64,000 nucleotides of DNA, taken from contig BPGD01000001.1 in the NCBI GenBank assembly GCA_026002855.1, forward strand, positions 4,100,001 to 4,164,000, read 5' to 3'. Numbering within the stretch: the first letter of the stretch is position 1; every line of letters starts with the position of its first letter. The notes under the pieces were generated by a model. That model did not search any database, was not told the origin of the DNA, and saw nothing but the letters and a program-made list of their open reading frames with translations. Source of the DNA: Bryobacteraceae bacterium (GTDB lineage: Bacteria; Acidobacteriota; Terriglobia; Bryobacterales; Bryobacteraceae). Shown here piece after piece: positions 38,764 through 46,482 of this stretch. Made by a program: the position numbers and the translations under genes.

Positions 38764-39276
38764 ATGAATACGCGTTGGGCCGCGCTGGCCGCGGCCGGAA
38801 TGATGCAGACGCTCCCGCCGGCACAATGGCAGGCGGCGATCGACATTCCACGAATGGAAGTGGCTGAATATCACCGTCCTTATTTCGCATTATGGCTTGA
38901 AAAACCGGATGGCACATTTGTCGCAAATCTGGCCGTCTGGTACGACATGCGCGCGAAAAAAGGACAGGGCGAAGAGGGGACGGCGTGGCTGAAAGACCTG
39001 AGGGCCTGGTGGCGGAAGATCGGGCGCGAGCTGACGATGCCCGTGGATGGCGTCAGCGGGCCGACGCGGCCGCCGGGCCGCCACAGCGTGACGTTGAGCG
39101 CCGTTTCCCTGCCGCCGGGCGAATACGTGCTGGTGGCTGAGGCCGCGCGAGAACTGGGCGGGCGCGAGGTGGTGCGCGGACCGCTCCACTGGGACGGGCG
39201 AACGGTGCATGGCGGCAGCCTGCAAGGAAAATCCGAAATCGGATCCATCACGATCAAGGCAGAAAACGCGAGGTAG
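38764..39276 (+). CDS. DUF2271 protein with a flavinylation-like motif
   Basis: A 170-residue exported protein with a weak N-terminal leader (residues 4-25). The DUF2271 hallmark is EVAEYHRPYFALWLE and AVWYD, then WLKDLRAWWRKIGR, then the motif D95-GVSGPT-101 and RPPGRHSV. ApbE-family enzymes attach FMN to the last Ser/Thr of D-x-x-S/T-G-A-S/T motifs; here the Ala is Pro, so Thr101 is the candidate acceptor in an atypical motif. GAGGAGG ten bases upstream supports the ATG. Its place between PepSY and ApbE suggests a periplasmic flavin electron carrier. Confidence 0.82.
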   Translation: MNTRWAALAAAGMMQTLPPAQWQAAIDIPRMEVAEYHRPYFALWLEKPDGTFVANLAVWYDMRAKKGQGEEGTAWLKDLRAWWRKIGRELTMPVDGVSGPTRPPGRHSVTLSAVSLPPGEYVLVAEAARELGGREVVRGPLHWDGRTVHGGSLQGKSEIGSITIKAENAR

Positions 39277-39283
39277 TTGCATC

Positions 39284-40108
39284 ATGAGCATTTGGAATTC
39301 CTGTTTTCCATCTTGGGCACGCGCGGCCCTGTTTCTGGCCATTTTCTGCGGCGCCGCCCCGTCTGTCTCGGCGCACCGTCTCTGGCTGCTTCCGTCCTCC
39401 ACCGTGCTGAGCGGCAACGAGGGCTGGGTCACCGTAGATGCAGCGGTCTCCAACACCCTGTTCGTTTTCGAGCACCGCCCGCTGCGGCTGGACGGACTCA
39501 GCGTCATCGGCCCGGCAGGCAGGCGGCTCGAGGCGCAGAATCCACATACCGGTCAGTTCCGTTCCAGCTTCGACCTTCACCTGGATGCGCCAGGGACTTA
39601 CCGCATCAGCTTAAGCCAGTCCGTGGTGCTGGCGGCCTGGAAGGAGAATGGCGAGGCCAAGCGCTGGCGCGGACCGGCAACCGCAATGGCGGCACATGTT
39701 CCACCGCAGGCCGAGGAATTGCAGACGACGCGCAATGACATGCGGGTGGAAACGTTTGTGACGCTGGGCAAACCCAGCCGCGACGTGTTGGCCCCCGCGG
39801 GCGCCGGTCTGGAGGTTCTGCCCGAGACACACCCCAATGACCTCGCGGCCGGCGAGGAGGCCGTCTTCGTGGTGCTTCTGGATGGCCGGCCTGCGCCCGG
39901 AACGGAGCTGACTGTCGTCCAGGGTGGAGGACGCCATCTGGAACGGGCGTTCGAGACCAGAGCGGTCAGCGGCACGGACGGCCGCGTGCGGGTGCGCTTC
40001 CCAGCGGCAGGCTTTTATTGGTTGCAAGCCACCATTGGAGCTGCGGAACCGGGCCGGTCCGGGAGGCGCTCAACATGTGTCCTCACGCTGGAAGTGCTGC
40101 CGCAGTGA
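39284..40108 (+). CDS. DUF4198 periplasmic protein
   Basis: A 274-residue exported protein with a signal peptide (about residues 12-32, ALFLAIFCGAAPSVSAHRLW). The mature protein begins AHRLWLLPSSTVLSG, the usual DUF4198 start, with the His-containing head directly after cleavage. An Ig-like beta-sandwich spans the middle, and a second (TELTVVQGGGRH ... GFYWLQATIG) ends it. DUF4198 proteins are often annotated as nickel- or metal-uptake accessory proteins, and the N-terminal His after processing could bind a metal. The frame extends upstream to 39209, but the ATG at 39284 precedes the leader. Its end overlaps apbE by 34 bases. Confidence 0.84.
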   Translation: MSIWNSCFPSWARAALFLAIFCGAAPSVSAHRLWLLPSSTVLSGNEGWVTVDAAVSNTLFVFEHRPLRLDGLSVIGPAGRRLEAQNPHTGQFRSSFDLHLDAPGTYRISLSQSVVLAAWKENGEAKRWRGPATAMAAHVPPQAEELQTTRNDMRVETFVTLGKPSRDVLAPAGAGLEVLPETHPNDLAAGEEAVFVVLLDGRPAPGTELTVVQGGGRHLERAFETRAVSGTDGRVRVRFPAAGFYWLQATIGAAEPGRSGRRSTCVLTLEVLPQ

Positions 40109-41127
40109 GCCGGCGCCCGCGGCGCGTTCTGGTTCCGGTGGAGATCCCGGCGTGGCGCGCGCCGGGCAGGGCGCTGAGGCCATTGTTCTGGGAAGGCCGC
40201 GCCATGGGAACCTACTGGCGCGTGTCCGCCTTCGCCGGTTCCTCTGTGTCGGAGCGCCGCGTGACGGAGATCCGGCGCGGCATTGAAAGGCGGCTGGACA
40301 CGGTGGTCCGCCAGATGAGCCACTATGAGTGGGATAGCGATCTGTCCCGATACAATCGCGCCAGGGCGGGCACATGGGTTACGCTGCCGGACCCTTTCTT
40401 TGACGTCCTGCGATGTGCGATCGAGATCGCGGCGGCCAGCCAGGGATGGTTTGACCCGACCCTGGGGGAATGCATCTCCCTGTGGGGTTTCGGTGCCGAG
40501 CCGCCCGTGGAGGACCCGGCGGAGCCGGCGCTGCGGGAGGCGCTGAGGAATTGCGGTTGGGAGCGGCTGAAGCTGGACACGTTGAGGCGCGCCGCCTGGC
40601 AGCCGGGCGGGTTGAAGCTGAACCTGAGCGCGATCGCAAAGGGGTTCGCCGTGGACGACCTGAGCCGCTGGCTGCAACAGTGGGGGATCGTGTCCGCCCT
40701 GGTGGACATTGGCGGCGAACTGCGCGGATGGGGTGTCAAGCCGGATGGAACACCGTGGTGGGTCAGGGTGGAGAATCCGCCGTATGACGATGGCAGCATT
40801 GCGGAGACGCTGGCCGCCCTTTGCGGCCTGTCGATCGCGAGCTCAGGCGACTGGATGCAGTGGAGGCGCGCGGGCCAGCGGTTGGTCTGTCACTTGATGG
40901 ACCCGACCACGGGCGCACCGGTGGAAGGGGGCACGTGCGGGGCGGCGGTGATCCACGATAGCTGCATGGTGGCCGACGCCTGGGCCACGGCGCTGTGCGT
41001 TGCACCGCCGCGCGCGGCCATGCGGCTTGCCAGGCGGCACGGACTGGCGGCCCGCCTCATTTACCGGAAGCCGTGCGGCCAACTGGGCGAATGGCTGAGT
41101 CCGGCGATGCAGGCCATGGCGCGGTGA
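40075..41127 (+). CDS. apbE: FAD:protein FMN transferase
   Basis: ApbE moves FMN from FAD to Thr/Ser residues of exported redox proteins. The 350-residue protein shows AMGTYWRVSAF, WDSDLSRYNRARAGTWV, GWFDPTLGECISLWGFG, NLSAIAKGFAVDDLSRWL, ALVDIGGELRGWGVKPDG, IASSGDWMQ and MDPTTGAPVEGG ... VADAWATALCV, all in the ApbE order. GGAGG eight bases before the ATG at 40075 sets the start. It has no signal peptide or lipobox, unlike most ApbE proteins, so its export is unclear. It ends the TonB-PepSY-DUF2271-DUF4198-ApbE operon; the DUF2271 protein is the obvious target. Confidence 0.94.
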   Translation: MCPHAGSAAAVSRRPRRVLVPVEIPAWRAPGRALRPLFWEGRAMGTYWRVSAFAGSSVSERRVTEIRRGIERRLDTVVRQMSHYEWDSDLSRYNRARAGTWVTLPDPFFDVLRCAIEIAAASQGWFDPTLGECISLWGFGAEPPVEDPAEPALREALRNCGWERLKLDTLRRAAWQPGGLKLNLSAIAKGFAVDDLSRWLQQWGIVSALVDIGGELRGWGVKPDGTPWWVRVENPPYDDGSIAETLAALCGLSIASSGDWMQWRRAGQRLVCHLMDPTTGAPVEGGTCGAAVIHDSCMVADAWATALCVAPPRAAMRLARRHGLAARLIYRKPCGQLGEWLSPAMQAMAR

Positions 41128-41135
41128 GGCGCGCT

Positions 41136-41534
41136 TTACAGGCTCCAGAGGCGCCGGGGCTGGCACGCCGCGCAGGCGCAGCCGGGCCGCAGCCATTCCA
41201 GCAGGGCGCACCACCACCGGAGCAGCCGCGGCCGCGGCCGCTCTGGCAAAGGTTGCGCCGTTCGGCCGATGGCAGCGGCCAGCGAGGCCATCAGCGGCTC
41301 GCCGGTCAGAAACCGGGTGTGCTCGCCAGCCAGCCGGGCCAGCAGAGCCGCCGCTTCGGGATCGATGAAGGTCGCGCGGCGGAGGTCGATGAGCAGAGGG
41401 CGCCCGTTCCGCATGGACTCCGAGGTGGCCGCGGAGGCAAGAATTTCCTGTGCCAACGGCGGGTTCAGCGCTCCCACCACGGAAAACCGCAGTGCATCGG
41501 GCTGGTCGTGCAGGAAGAAAGCTGCGGAGCTCAC
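41136..41534 (-). CDS. Putative STAS-like domain protein
   Basis: A 132-residue product that begins SSAAFFLHDQPDALRFSVVG. NGRPLLIDLRRATFIDPEAAALLARL (about residues 43-68) has the strand-helix pattern of STAS/anti-sigma-antagonist folds, with Asp in place of the usual Ser/Thr phosphosite region. The tail is Trp/Arg-rich with a CACAAC cysteine cluster. The GTG start has AGAGG only two bases upstream, so a downstream Met (about residue 41) may be the true start. It converges with apbE and diverges from the flavoprotein gene. Confidence 0.5.
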   Translation of the reverse strand: MSSAAFFLHDQPDALRFSVVGALNPPLAQEILASAATSESMRNGRPLLIDLRRATFIDPEAAALLARLAGEHTRFLTGEPLMASLAAAIGRTAQPLPERPRPRLLRWWCALLEWLRPGCACAACQPRRLWSL

Positions 41535-41564
41535 ATCCTCTCAGACACCAAAGATGGCACGGCA

Positions 41565-41584
41565 GTGACAAAATCCTCTGTCAC
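41565..41584 (+). promoter_or_regulatory. Inverted repeat upstream of the SQR-like gene
   Basis: GTGACA-N8-TGTCAC is a perfect 6-bp inverted repeat 47 bases before the flavoprotein ATG and 30 bases from the divergent STAS-like start. The spacing does not fit CRP/FNR half-sites. A CTGACACA sequence follows at about 41606. Confidence 0.35.
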
Positions 41585-41630
41585 GAAATTCCTGCGCGGG
41601 CATCCTGACACAACAAGGAGGTGCGCAGGG

Positions 41631-43085
41631 ATGGCGCGAGTCGTGGTGCTGGGCGCGGGGATTGCGGGGCATACGGCGGCGGCGTTTTTGCGGCGCTGGC
41701 TGCCGAAGCGGGACGAGGTGGTCGTCGTCTCGCCGATGGCGGAATACAACTGGATCCCTTCGAACATCTGGGTGGGCGTCGGGTTGCTGAAAAAGAGGCA
41801 GGTGGTCTTTCCGCTGGCGCCGGTTTATCAGAGGGCAGGCATTGAATTCCGCCAGGCGCGCGCGGTGGCGCTCTGGCCGGAGGGTGACGCCGAGAGCGCC
41901 ACGCCGGCGGTGGAGATCGAGTGGACGCGCGAGGACCGCCGGGGGCAGCGGGAGAAGATCCGCTACGATTTTCTGGTCAACGCGACGGGGCCGAAACTGA
42001 ACTTTGATGCGACGCCCGGACTCGGTCCCGGAAGGCACAGTTACTCGGTCTGCACGGCCGACCACGCGGAGGAGACCGCGCGGGCGTTTCTTGAAGAAGT
42101 GGAGAGGATGAAGCGGGGCGAGCGCCGCCGCTTTGTTGTGGGCGTGGGCCATGGCTCCTGCACGTGCGAGGGCGCGGCGTTTGAGTACATTGTCAACCTG
42201 GAGTTTGAACTGAGGGCCCGCGGGGTGCGCGAGCGCGCCGAGATCCTCTATCTGACCAACGAATATGAGCTCGGCGACTTCGGCATCGACGGCCTGCACA
42301 TCAAGCGGGGCGGCTACATCACGCCGAGCAAGATATTTCACGAATCCCTGTTCGCCGAGCGGCAGATTGACTGGCTGACGCGCGCTCACGTGCGGCGGGT
42401 GGAGCCGGGCCGGGCCGACGTGCTGACGCTGGACAATGAGGAGCGCGAGGTCCGTTTCGACTTCGCCATGCTGCTGCCGCCCTTCCGCGGCGTGGACATG
42501 AAGGCGTTTTCGCGCGAGGGAGCCGACATCACCGACCGGGTGTTTGCGGCCAACGGATTCATGAAGGTGGACGCGGACTATACGCCGAAACCGTACGAGC
42601 AATGGAAGGCCCGCGACTGGCCGCGCTTTTATCAGAGCCCGGCCTATGAGAATCTGTTCGCGGCCGGCATTGCGTTTGCGCCGCCGCATCCGATCTCGCG
42701 GCTGCGCACCAACAAGGACGGGCTGATGATTTCGCCCGCGGCGCCGCGCACGGGCATGCCGTCGGCGATGATCGGCAAGGCGGTGGCGGCCAGCATCACC
42801 GACATGCTTCGCGGCGCCAGCAAGCCGACGCACACGGCCTCGATGGCCGAGATGGGCGCCGCCTGCGTGGCCAGCGCCGGCGCGAATCCCTTGACCGGGA
42901 CGGCGGCCTCGATCACGGTGTTTCCGATCGTTCCCGACTACGAGCGCTATCCGGAATACGGCCGCGACCCGAATTACACCTTTGGCGAGATCGGACTCGC
43001 CGGCCACTGGATCAAGATCCTGCTCCACCACATGTTTCTGTACAAGGCCCGGTTGCTGCCGGGCTGGTGGATGATCCCGGAGTGA
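41631..43085 (+). CDS. Sulfide:quinone oxidoreductase-like FAD flavoprotein
   Basis: A 484-residue pyridine-nucleotide-disulfide oxidoreductase-type flavoprotein. FAD binding is shown by VVVLGAGIAGHTAAAFL (residues 4-20) and LLPPFRGVD; the middle contains FVVGVGHGSCTCEGAAFEY with Cys177 and Cys179, and Cys412 sits in GAACVASAG. SQR enzymes use a redox Cys pair to oxidise sulfide and reduce quinone; here the Cys spacing is unusual, so the substrate could be another sulfur species. AAGGAGG nine bases before the ATG supports the start. A 62-residue gene follows after four bases. The C-terminus (HHMFLYKARLLPGWWMIPE) is amphipathic and probably membrane-associated. Confidence 0.85.
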   Translation: MARVVVLGAGIAGHTAAAFLRRWLPKRDEVVVVSPMAEYNWIPSNIWVGVGLLKKRQVVFPLAPVYQRAGIEFRQARAVALWPEGDAESATPAVEIEWTREDRRGQREKIRYDFLVNATGPKLNFDATPGLGPGRHSYSVCTADHAEETARAFLEEVERMKRGERRRFVVGVGHGSCTCEGAAFEYIVNLEFELRARGVRERAEILYLTNEYELGDFGIDGLHIKRGGYITPSKIFHESLFAERQIDWLTRAHVRRVEPGRADVLTLDNEEREVRFDFAMLLPPFRGVDMKAFSREGADITDRVFAANGFMKVDADYTPKPYEQWKARDWPRFYQSPAYENLFAAGIAFAPPHPISRLRTNKDGLMISPAAPRTGMPSAMIGKAVAASITDMLRGASKPTHTASMAEMGAACVASAGANPLTGTAASITVFPIVPDYERYPEYGRDPNYTFGEIGLAGHWIKILLHHMFLYKARLLPGWWMIPE

Positions 43086-43089
43086 AGCC

Positions 43090-43278
43090 ATGACCGACGC
43101 CGCACGCACGAACGAGACCCTGCCGCCGCATCTGCGCCCGTGGTTTTATGCCACCAAGCCCACCTGGTGGACGCGCTTCCTGCGGACGTTTTTGCCCTGG
43201 CAGATCGTCCGCTTCCTCATCATCAACCTGAAGATGCTGGTGCTGATCCGCCGCAGCCACCGGGGTCTGCGGCATTAG
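43090..43278 (+). CDS. Small conserved partner of the SQR-like flavoprotein
   Basis: A 62-residue protein starting MTDAARTNETLPPHLRPWFY. It has the amphipathic/hydrophobic segment WQIVRFLIINLKMLVLI (about residues 37-53) followed by basic residues, so it could anchor the flavoprotein to the membrane. GGAG seven bases upstream and the four-base gap to the SQR-like gene indicate co-translation. I do not know a family name. Its last four bases overlap the end of a convergent gene. Confidence 0.7.
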   Translation: MTDAARTNETLPPHLRPWFYATKPTWWTRFLRTFLPWQIVRFLIINLKMLVLIRRSHRGLRH

Positions 43279-43502
43279 CGGCCGGACCCGCGGCGGCGCA
43301 CGCGCTCGATGCGCCACCACGGCAGCAGAAACGCCACGGCCAGCACGAGGAATCCGGCGCTCACGATCCAGCGGAAGACGGTGAGCCGCCTGCGGTGCCC
43401 GCGCAGCATCCCGCGGAGGGCGAGCAGCGCGAAGCCGGCGCTGATGAGCAGGTACCATGCGCCGTAAAAGCCGGGCCGCTTTGCGGGATCAGGGAATAGC
43501 AT
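43275..43502 (-). CDS. Small two-helix membrane protein
   Basis: A 75-residue protein with membrane segments YGAWYLLISAGFALLALRGML (about 14-34; note the start FYGAWY) and FRWIVSAGFLVLAVAFLLPWW (about 44-64), then Arg-rich residues. AGGGAA lies a few bases before the ATG. It overlaps the 62-residue gene on the other strand by four bases at their 3' ends. No family is recognised. Confidence 0.6.
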   Translation of the reverse strand: MLFPDPAKRPGFYGAWYLLISAGFALLALRGMLRGHRRRLTVFRWIVSAGFLVLAVAFLLPWWRIERVRRRGSGR

Positions 43503-43595
43503 TGTTCCCTGATTGTAGGAATGGCCGTTGCCGTCCGCAATCGGCGGCAACACTGCCCTGGAGCCGGATGAGAGAATGGCAGGCGTCGGCCGCGC

Positions 43596-44936
43596 ATGCG
43601 AATGGAGCCTCACAGGAGATTTTGCACGCGCCGCCAGTGGCTGGCGGCGGCCGCGGGCGGCGCCGCGATGGGCGCGCCCGCGCGGCGACCGCCGAATTTC
43701 GTCATCCTGTTCGCCGACGACCTCGGCTGGGGCGACCTGGGCTGTTACGGACATCCGCTGATCCACACGCCGAATCTGGACCGTATGGCGGCCGAGGGCG
43801 CGCGTTTTACCAGCCTCTACGCGGCAGCGCCGGTCTGCACGCCGTCGCGCGCCGGTCTGCTCACCGGCCGCTATCCGATCCGGGCCGGCCAGCCGGGCAA
43901 CACCGGGCCGGACACGGTGGGCGGGCTCCCGCTGAGTGAGATTCTGCTTCCGCAGATCCTCAAGCCGCGCGGCTATCGCTCGATGGCGATCGGCAAATGG
44001 CATCTCGGCTTTCAGCCCGAGGAGTACCTGCCCGTGCGCCGCGGCTTTGACTCGTGGTTCGGTCTGCCCTACTCGAACGACATGATCCCGCCGTGGGTGA
44101 AGACGGACCGGCCCCTTCAGCTGTATCGCGACGCCACGCCAGCAGGCGAGGTGAAAGAGCAGGACCAGTTGACGCCGATGTACACCGGGGAAGCGGTGCG
44201 CTTCATTCGCTCGAACCACGACCGGCCGTTCCTGCTCTATCTGGCCTACTCGATGCCGCACCTGCCGGTGAGCGCGCCGGCGCGCTGGCGCGGCCGCTCG
44301 CGGGGCGGCCTGTACGGGGACGTCATTGAGATGCTCGACTGGAGCGCGGGAGAGATCCGGCGCACGCTTGAAGAGCTGCGGCTCGACCGCGACACACTGG
44401 TCGTGTTCACGAGCGACAACGGCCCGTGGCACAATCTGCCGGCGCGGATGCTGGCCGGAGGAGTCAAGCCCTGGCACACCGGTTCGGCGGGCCCGCTGCG
44501 CGGCGCCAAGGGCACGACGTGGGAGGGCGGGCTGCGGGTCCCGGGTATTTTCTGGATGCCGGGCTGGGTGCGGCCGCAGACGGTGTTCGACATGGCATCG
44601 ACGCTCGACCTGCTGCCGACCCTCGCCGCCCTGGCGGGCGCGGCTCTGCCGGAGGGCCGCGTGCTGGATGGCTTCGACCTCGGCCCGACGCTGTCGCGCG
44701 GGGCGCCTTCGCCGCGGCGCGAGTTCTTCTACTGCCTGGACAGGCGGCTGGAGGCGATCCGGGAGGGGCCGTGGAAGTACCGTCACGCGCCCGGCGGCGC
44801 GCCGGAGCTGTTCCACCTGGAGCGCGACCCGTCGGAGAGATATGACGTCCGTGCGCTCGAGCCCAGGCTCGCCGCGCGGCTGGCGGCGCGGCTCGTGGAG
44901 TTCGCGCGTGAAATCGGCGCGGAGGCGGCGGCGTGA
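43596..44936 (+). CDS. Formylglycine-type sulfatase with Tat-like leader
   Basis: A 446-residue arylsulfatase-family enzyme. The signature [11 protein letters not shown] starts at Cys81, which a formylglycine-generating enzyme converts (C-x-P-x-R). The metal site includes [14 protein letters not shown] (residues 38-51), and SDNGPWHN marks the second metal-binding segment. The leader [13 protein letters not shown] is Tat-like. Ser/Cys sulfatases of this type desulfate polysaccharides or aryl esters; the substrate is unknown. ATGs at 43596 and 43602 are both possible. A sulfatase near an FmdE-like gene and Gfo/Idh/MocA enzymes fits glycan use. Confidence 0.93.
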   Translation: MRMEPHRRFCTRRQWLAAAAGGAAMGAPARRPPNFVILFADDLGWGDLGCYGHPLIHTPNLDRMAAEGARFTSLYAAAPVCTPSRAGLLTGRYPIRAGQPGNTGPDTVGGLPLSEILLPQILKPRGYRSMAIGKWHLGFQPEEYLPVRRGFDSWFGLPYSNDMIPPWVKTDRPLQLYRDATPAGEVKEQDQLTPMYTGEAVRFIRSNHDRPFLLYLAYSMPHLPVSAPARWRGRSRGGLYGDVIEMLDWSAGEIRRTLEELRLDRDTLVVFTSDNGPWHNLPARMLAGGVKPWHTGSAGPLRGAKGTTWEGGLRVPGIFWMPGWVRPQTVFDMASTLDLLPTLAALAGAALPEGRVLDGFDLGPTLSRGAPSPRREFFYCLDRRLEAIREGPWKYRHAPGGAPELFHLERDPSERYDVRALEPRLAARLAARLVEFAREIGAEAAA

Positions 44937-45009
44937 GCCAGGCGCGCGAGCCGGCCCGCAGCTTCCCGGCGCGGCTGCACGCTCGTATACTGGTGGTACC
45001 GACCCAACG

Positions 45010-45378
45010 ATGACCCAAGAGAGTCCGCCCGCGCGCCACCGCGTTTTCTCGATGCCCTTTGCCAGGGTCTACCCGGCCTATGTGAACAAGGCGGAGCGCA
45101 AAGGGCGGACACGGCAGGAAGTGGACCGGATCATCTGCTGGCTCACCGGCTATGACGAGGCGGGCCTGAGGCGGCAGATTGAGTCGGGCAACGACTTGGC
45201 GACCTTCTTCGCCGAGGCCCCGGCCCTGAACCCGAAACGCACGCTGATCCGCGGCGTGGTGTGCGGCGTGAGGGTGGAAGAGATTGCCGACCCGCTGATG
45301 CGCGAGCTGCGTTACCTGGACAAGCTGGTGGATGAGCTGGCCCGGGGCAGGCCGATGGAAAAGATCCTGCGCGAGTAG
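45010..45378 (+). CDS. DUF2200-family protein
   Basis: A 122-residue protein. [25 protein letters not shown] (from about residue 10) and [13 protein letters not shown] are the family's conserved opening, and [19 protein letters not shown] the middle. The helix-rich fold is of unknown function; homologues are widespread, single-copy and cytoplasmic. The ATG at 45010 has no strong ribosome site. The TATACT-like sequence upstream (about 44986) could be a -10 box. Confidence 0.85.
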   Translation: MTQESPPARHRVFSMPFARVYPAYVNKAERKGRTRQEVDRIICWLTGYDEAGLRRQIESGNDLATFFAEAPALNPKRTLIRGVVCGVRVEEIADPLMRELRYLDKLVDELARGRPMEKILRE

Positions 45379-45471
45379 GCCGGCGCCGGCGTGAATGGTT
45401 CCGCATGCGGGAGAGATTCCGGAAGCGCCGCGCCGTCTGGGGTAATCTGGAAAAGTAGTGAGAGATTGACG

Positions 45472-46035
45472 ATGGACGGCACGATCCGCGAAAACCAGAT
45501 CCAGTTGGGCGAGCTGCCGCCGGGGCTGTTCGACCGAATCGACCGCGAGGGCAGCTACGGGACGGACTCGGGCATTCTGCTCACCACGGTGGACAGCGTG
45601 ATCAACTGGGGCCGGAAGAACTCGATCTGGCCGATGACGTTCGGGCTGGCCTGTTGCGCCATCGAGATGATGGCGATGAGCGCGTCGCGGTTTGACATTG
45701 CGCGTTTCGGGGCCGAGGTCTTCCGCGGGAGTCCGCGGCAGGCGGACCTGATGATCATCGCCGGGCGCGTGTCGAACAAGATGGCGCCGGTGGTGCGCCA
45801 GCTCTACCAGCAGATGCCGGAGCCGAAGTGGGTGATCTCGATGGGTGCCTGCGCGACGTCGACGGGCGTATTCAACAACTACGCGCTGATCCCGGTGAAC
45901 CAGGTGATTCCGGTGGACGTCTATGTGCCGGGCTGCCCGCCGCGGCCCGAGCAGCTCATTTACGCGATCATGCTGCTTCAGAAAAAGATTGAGCGCGAGC
46001 GGGGCGTGCTGAAGGAAGTGCTGAACCTCGGCTGA
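45472..46035 (+). CDS. nuoB: Solitary NuoB-type NADH-quinone oxidoreductase subunit
   Basis: A 187-residue NuoB, which holds the N2 [4Fe-4S] cluster that passes electrons to quinone in complex I. The four ligands are present: the CC pair in [11 protein letters not shown], Cys in [10 protein letters not shown] and Cys in PGCPPRPEQ. No other nuo gene is adjacent, so it either serves a complex I encoded elsewhere or is a second copy used by another complex (as with some duplicated nuoB in Acidobacteriota). The ATG at 45472 is in frame after a TGA at 45468; the upstream frame extends to 45391 only without a stop-free alternative start site. Confidence 0.9.
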   Translation: MDGTIRENQIQLGELPPGLFDRIDREGSYGTDSGILLTTVDSVINWGRKNSIWPMTFGLACCAIEMMAMSASRFDIARFGAEVFRGSPRQADLMIIAGRVSNKMAPVVRQLYQQMPEPKWVISMGACATSTGVFNNYALIPVNQVIPVDVYVPGCPPRPEQLIYAIMLLQKKIERERGVLKEVLNLG

Positions 46036-46100
46036 GCGTGGCCGGGACGATTTTTGGGCGCGGCGCCCGGGCGGGGCGGCCGCGCCCATTGCATTTTCGC

Positions 46101-46128
46101 TCAAACTCTTCCCCGGGCCTGCCGATGC
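46101..46128 (+). promoter_or_regulatory. Putative sigma-28 (FliA) promoter of flaG-fliS
   Basis: CAAA (46102-46105), a 15-base spacer and GCCGATGC (46121-46128) match the flagellar sigma-28 consensus TAAA-N15-GCCGATAA at 3 of 4 and 6 of 8 positions with exact spacing. It lies 42 bases before the flaG start, as expected for a late flagellar gene. Confidence 0.55.
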
Positions 46129-46169
46129 GGAGGGTGGGAGCCCCGAGCGGCTCTGGAAGGAGGCGACCC

Positions 46170-46454
46170 GTGGAGATCCGCCGAATAGATACCATGCCGG
46201 AGCTGACGGCGGTCAGTCCGGTGACTCCGCTTACGCCGCAGATGCGGGCCGAGCAGGTCGAGCTGGTTCGCGCGGTGGAGTCGATCAACCGGGCCGAGCT
46301 GCTCGGCCAGCGCAGCGAGCTCACCATCAGCGTGGATCGCGAGACGCGCCGACCGGTGGTGAAGATTGTGGATCGGGAGACGAAGGAAGTGATCCAGCAG
46401 ATCCCGCCGGAGTATGTGCTGCGGCTGGCCGAGGACCTGAAGGACCGGACATAA
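46170..46454 (+). CDS. flaG: FlaG-family protein
   Basis: A 94-residue protein. The C-terminal half ELTISVDRETRRPVVKIVDRETKEVIQQIPPEY is the FlaG domain (DxxTxxxVVKVID-like strand pair and QIPPE), seen next to flagellin and fliD genes and linked to filament length. The N-terminal half is variable and begins VEIRRIDTMPELTAV. The GTG at 46170 has AAGGAGG six bases upstream and is much better than any ATG. fliS follows after 28 bases. No flagellin gene lies nearby. Confidence 0.85.
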   Translation: MEIRRIDTMPELTAVSPVTPLTPQMRAEQVELVRAVESINRAELLGQRSELTISVDRETRRPVVKIVDRETKEVIQQIPPEYVLRLAEDLKDRT

Positions 46455-46482
46455 GGCCACGGCAAAGCAGGAAGAGACGGCA

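Noticed and set aside
41565-41584. CRP/FNR binding site upstream of the SQR-like gene
   Set aside because: The half-sites GTGAC and GTCAC are separated by ten bases, not the spacing of TGTGA-N6-TCACA or TTGAT-N4-ATCAA sites.
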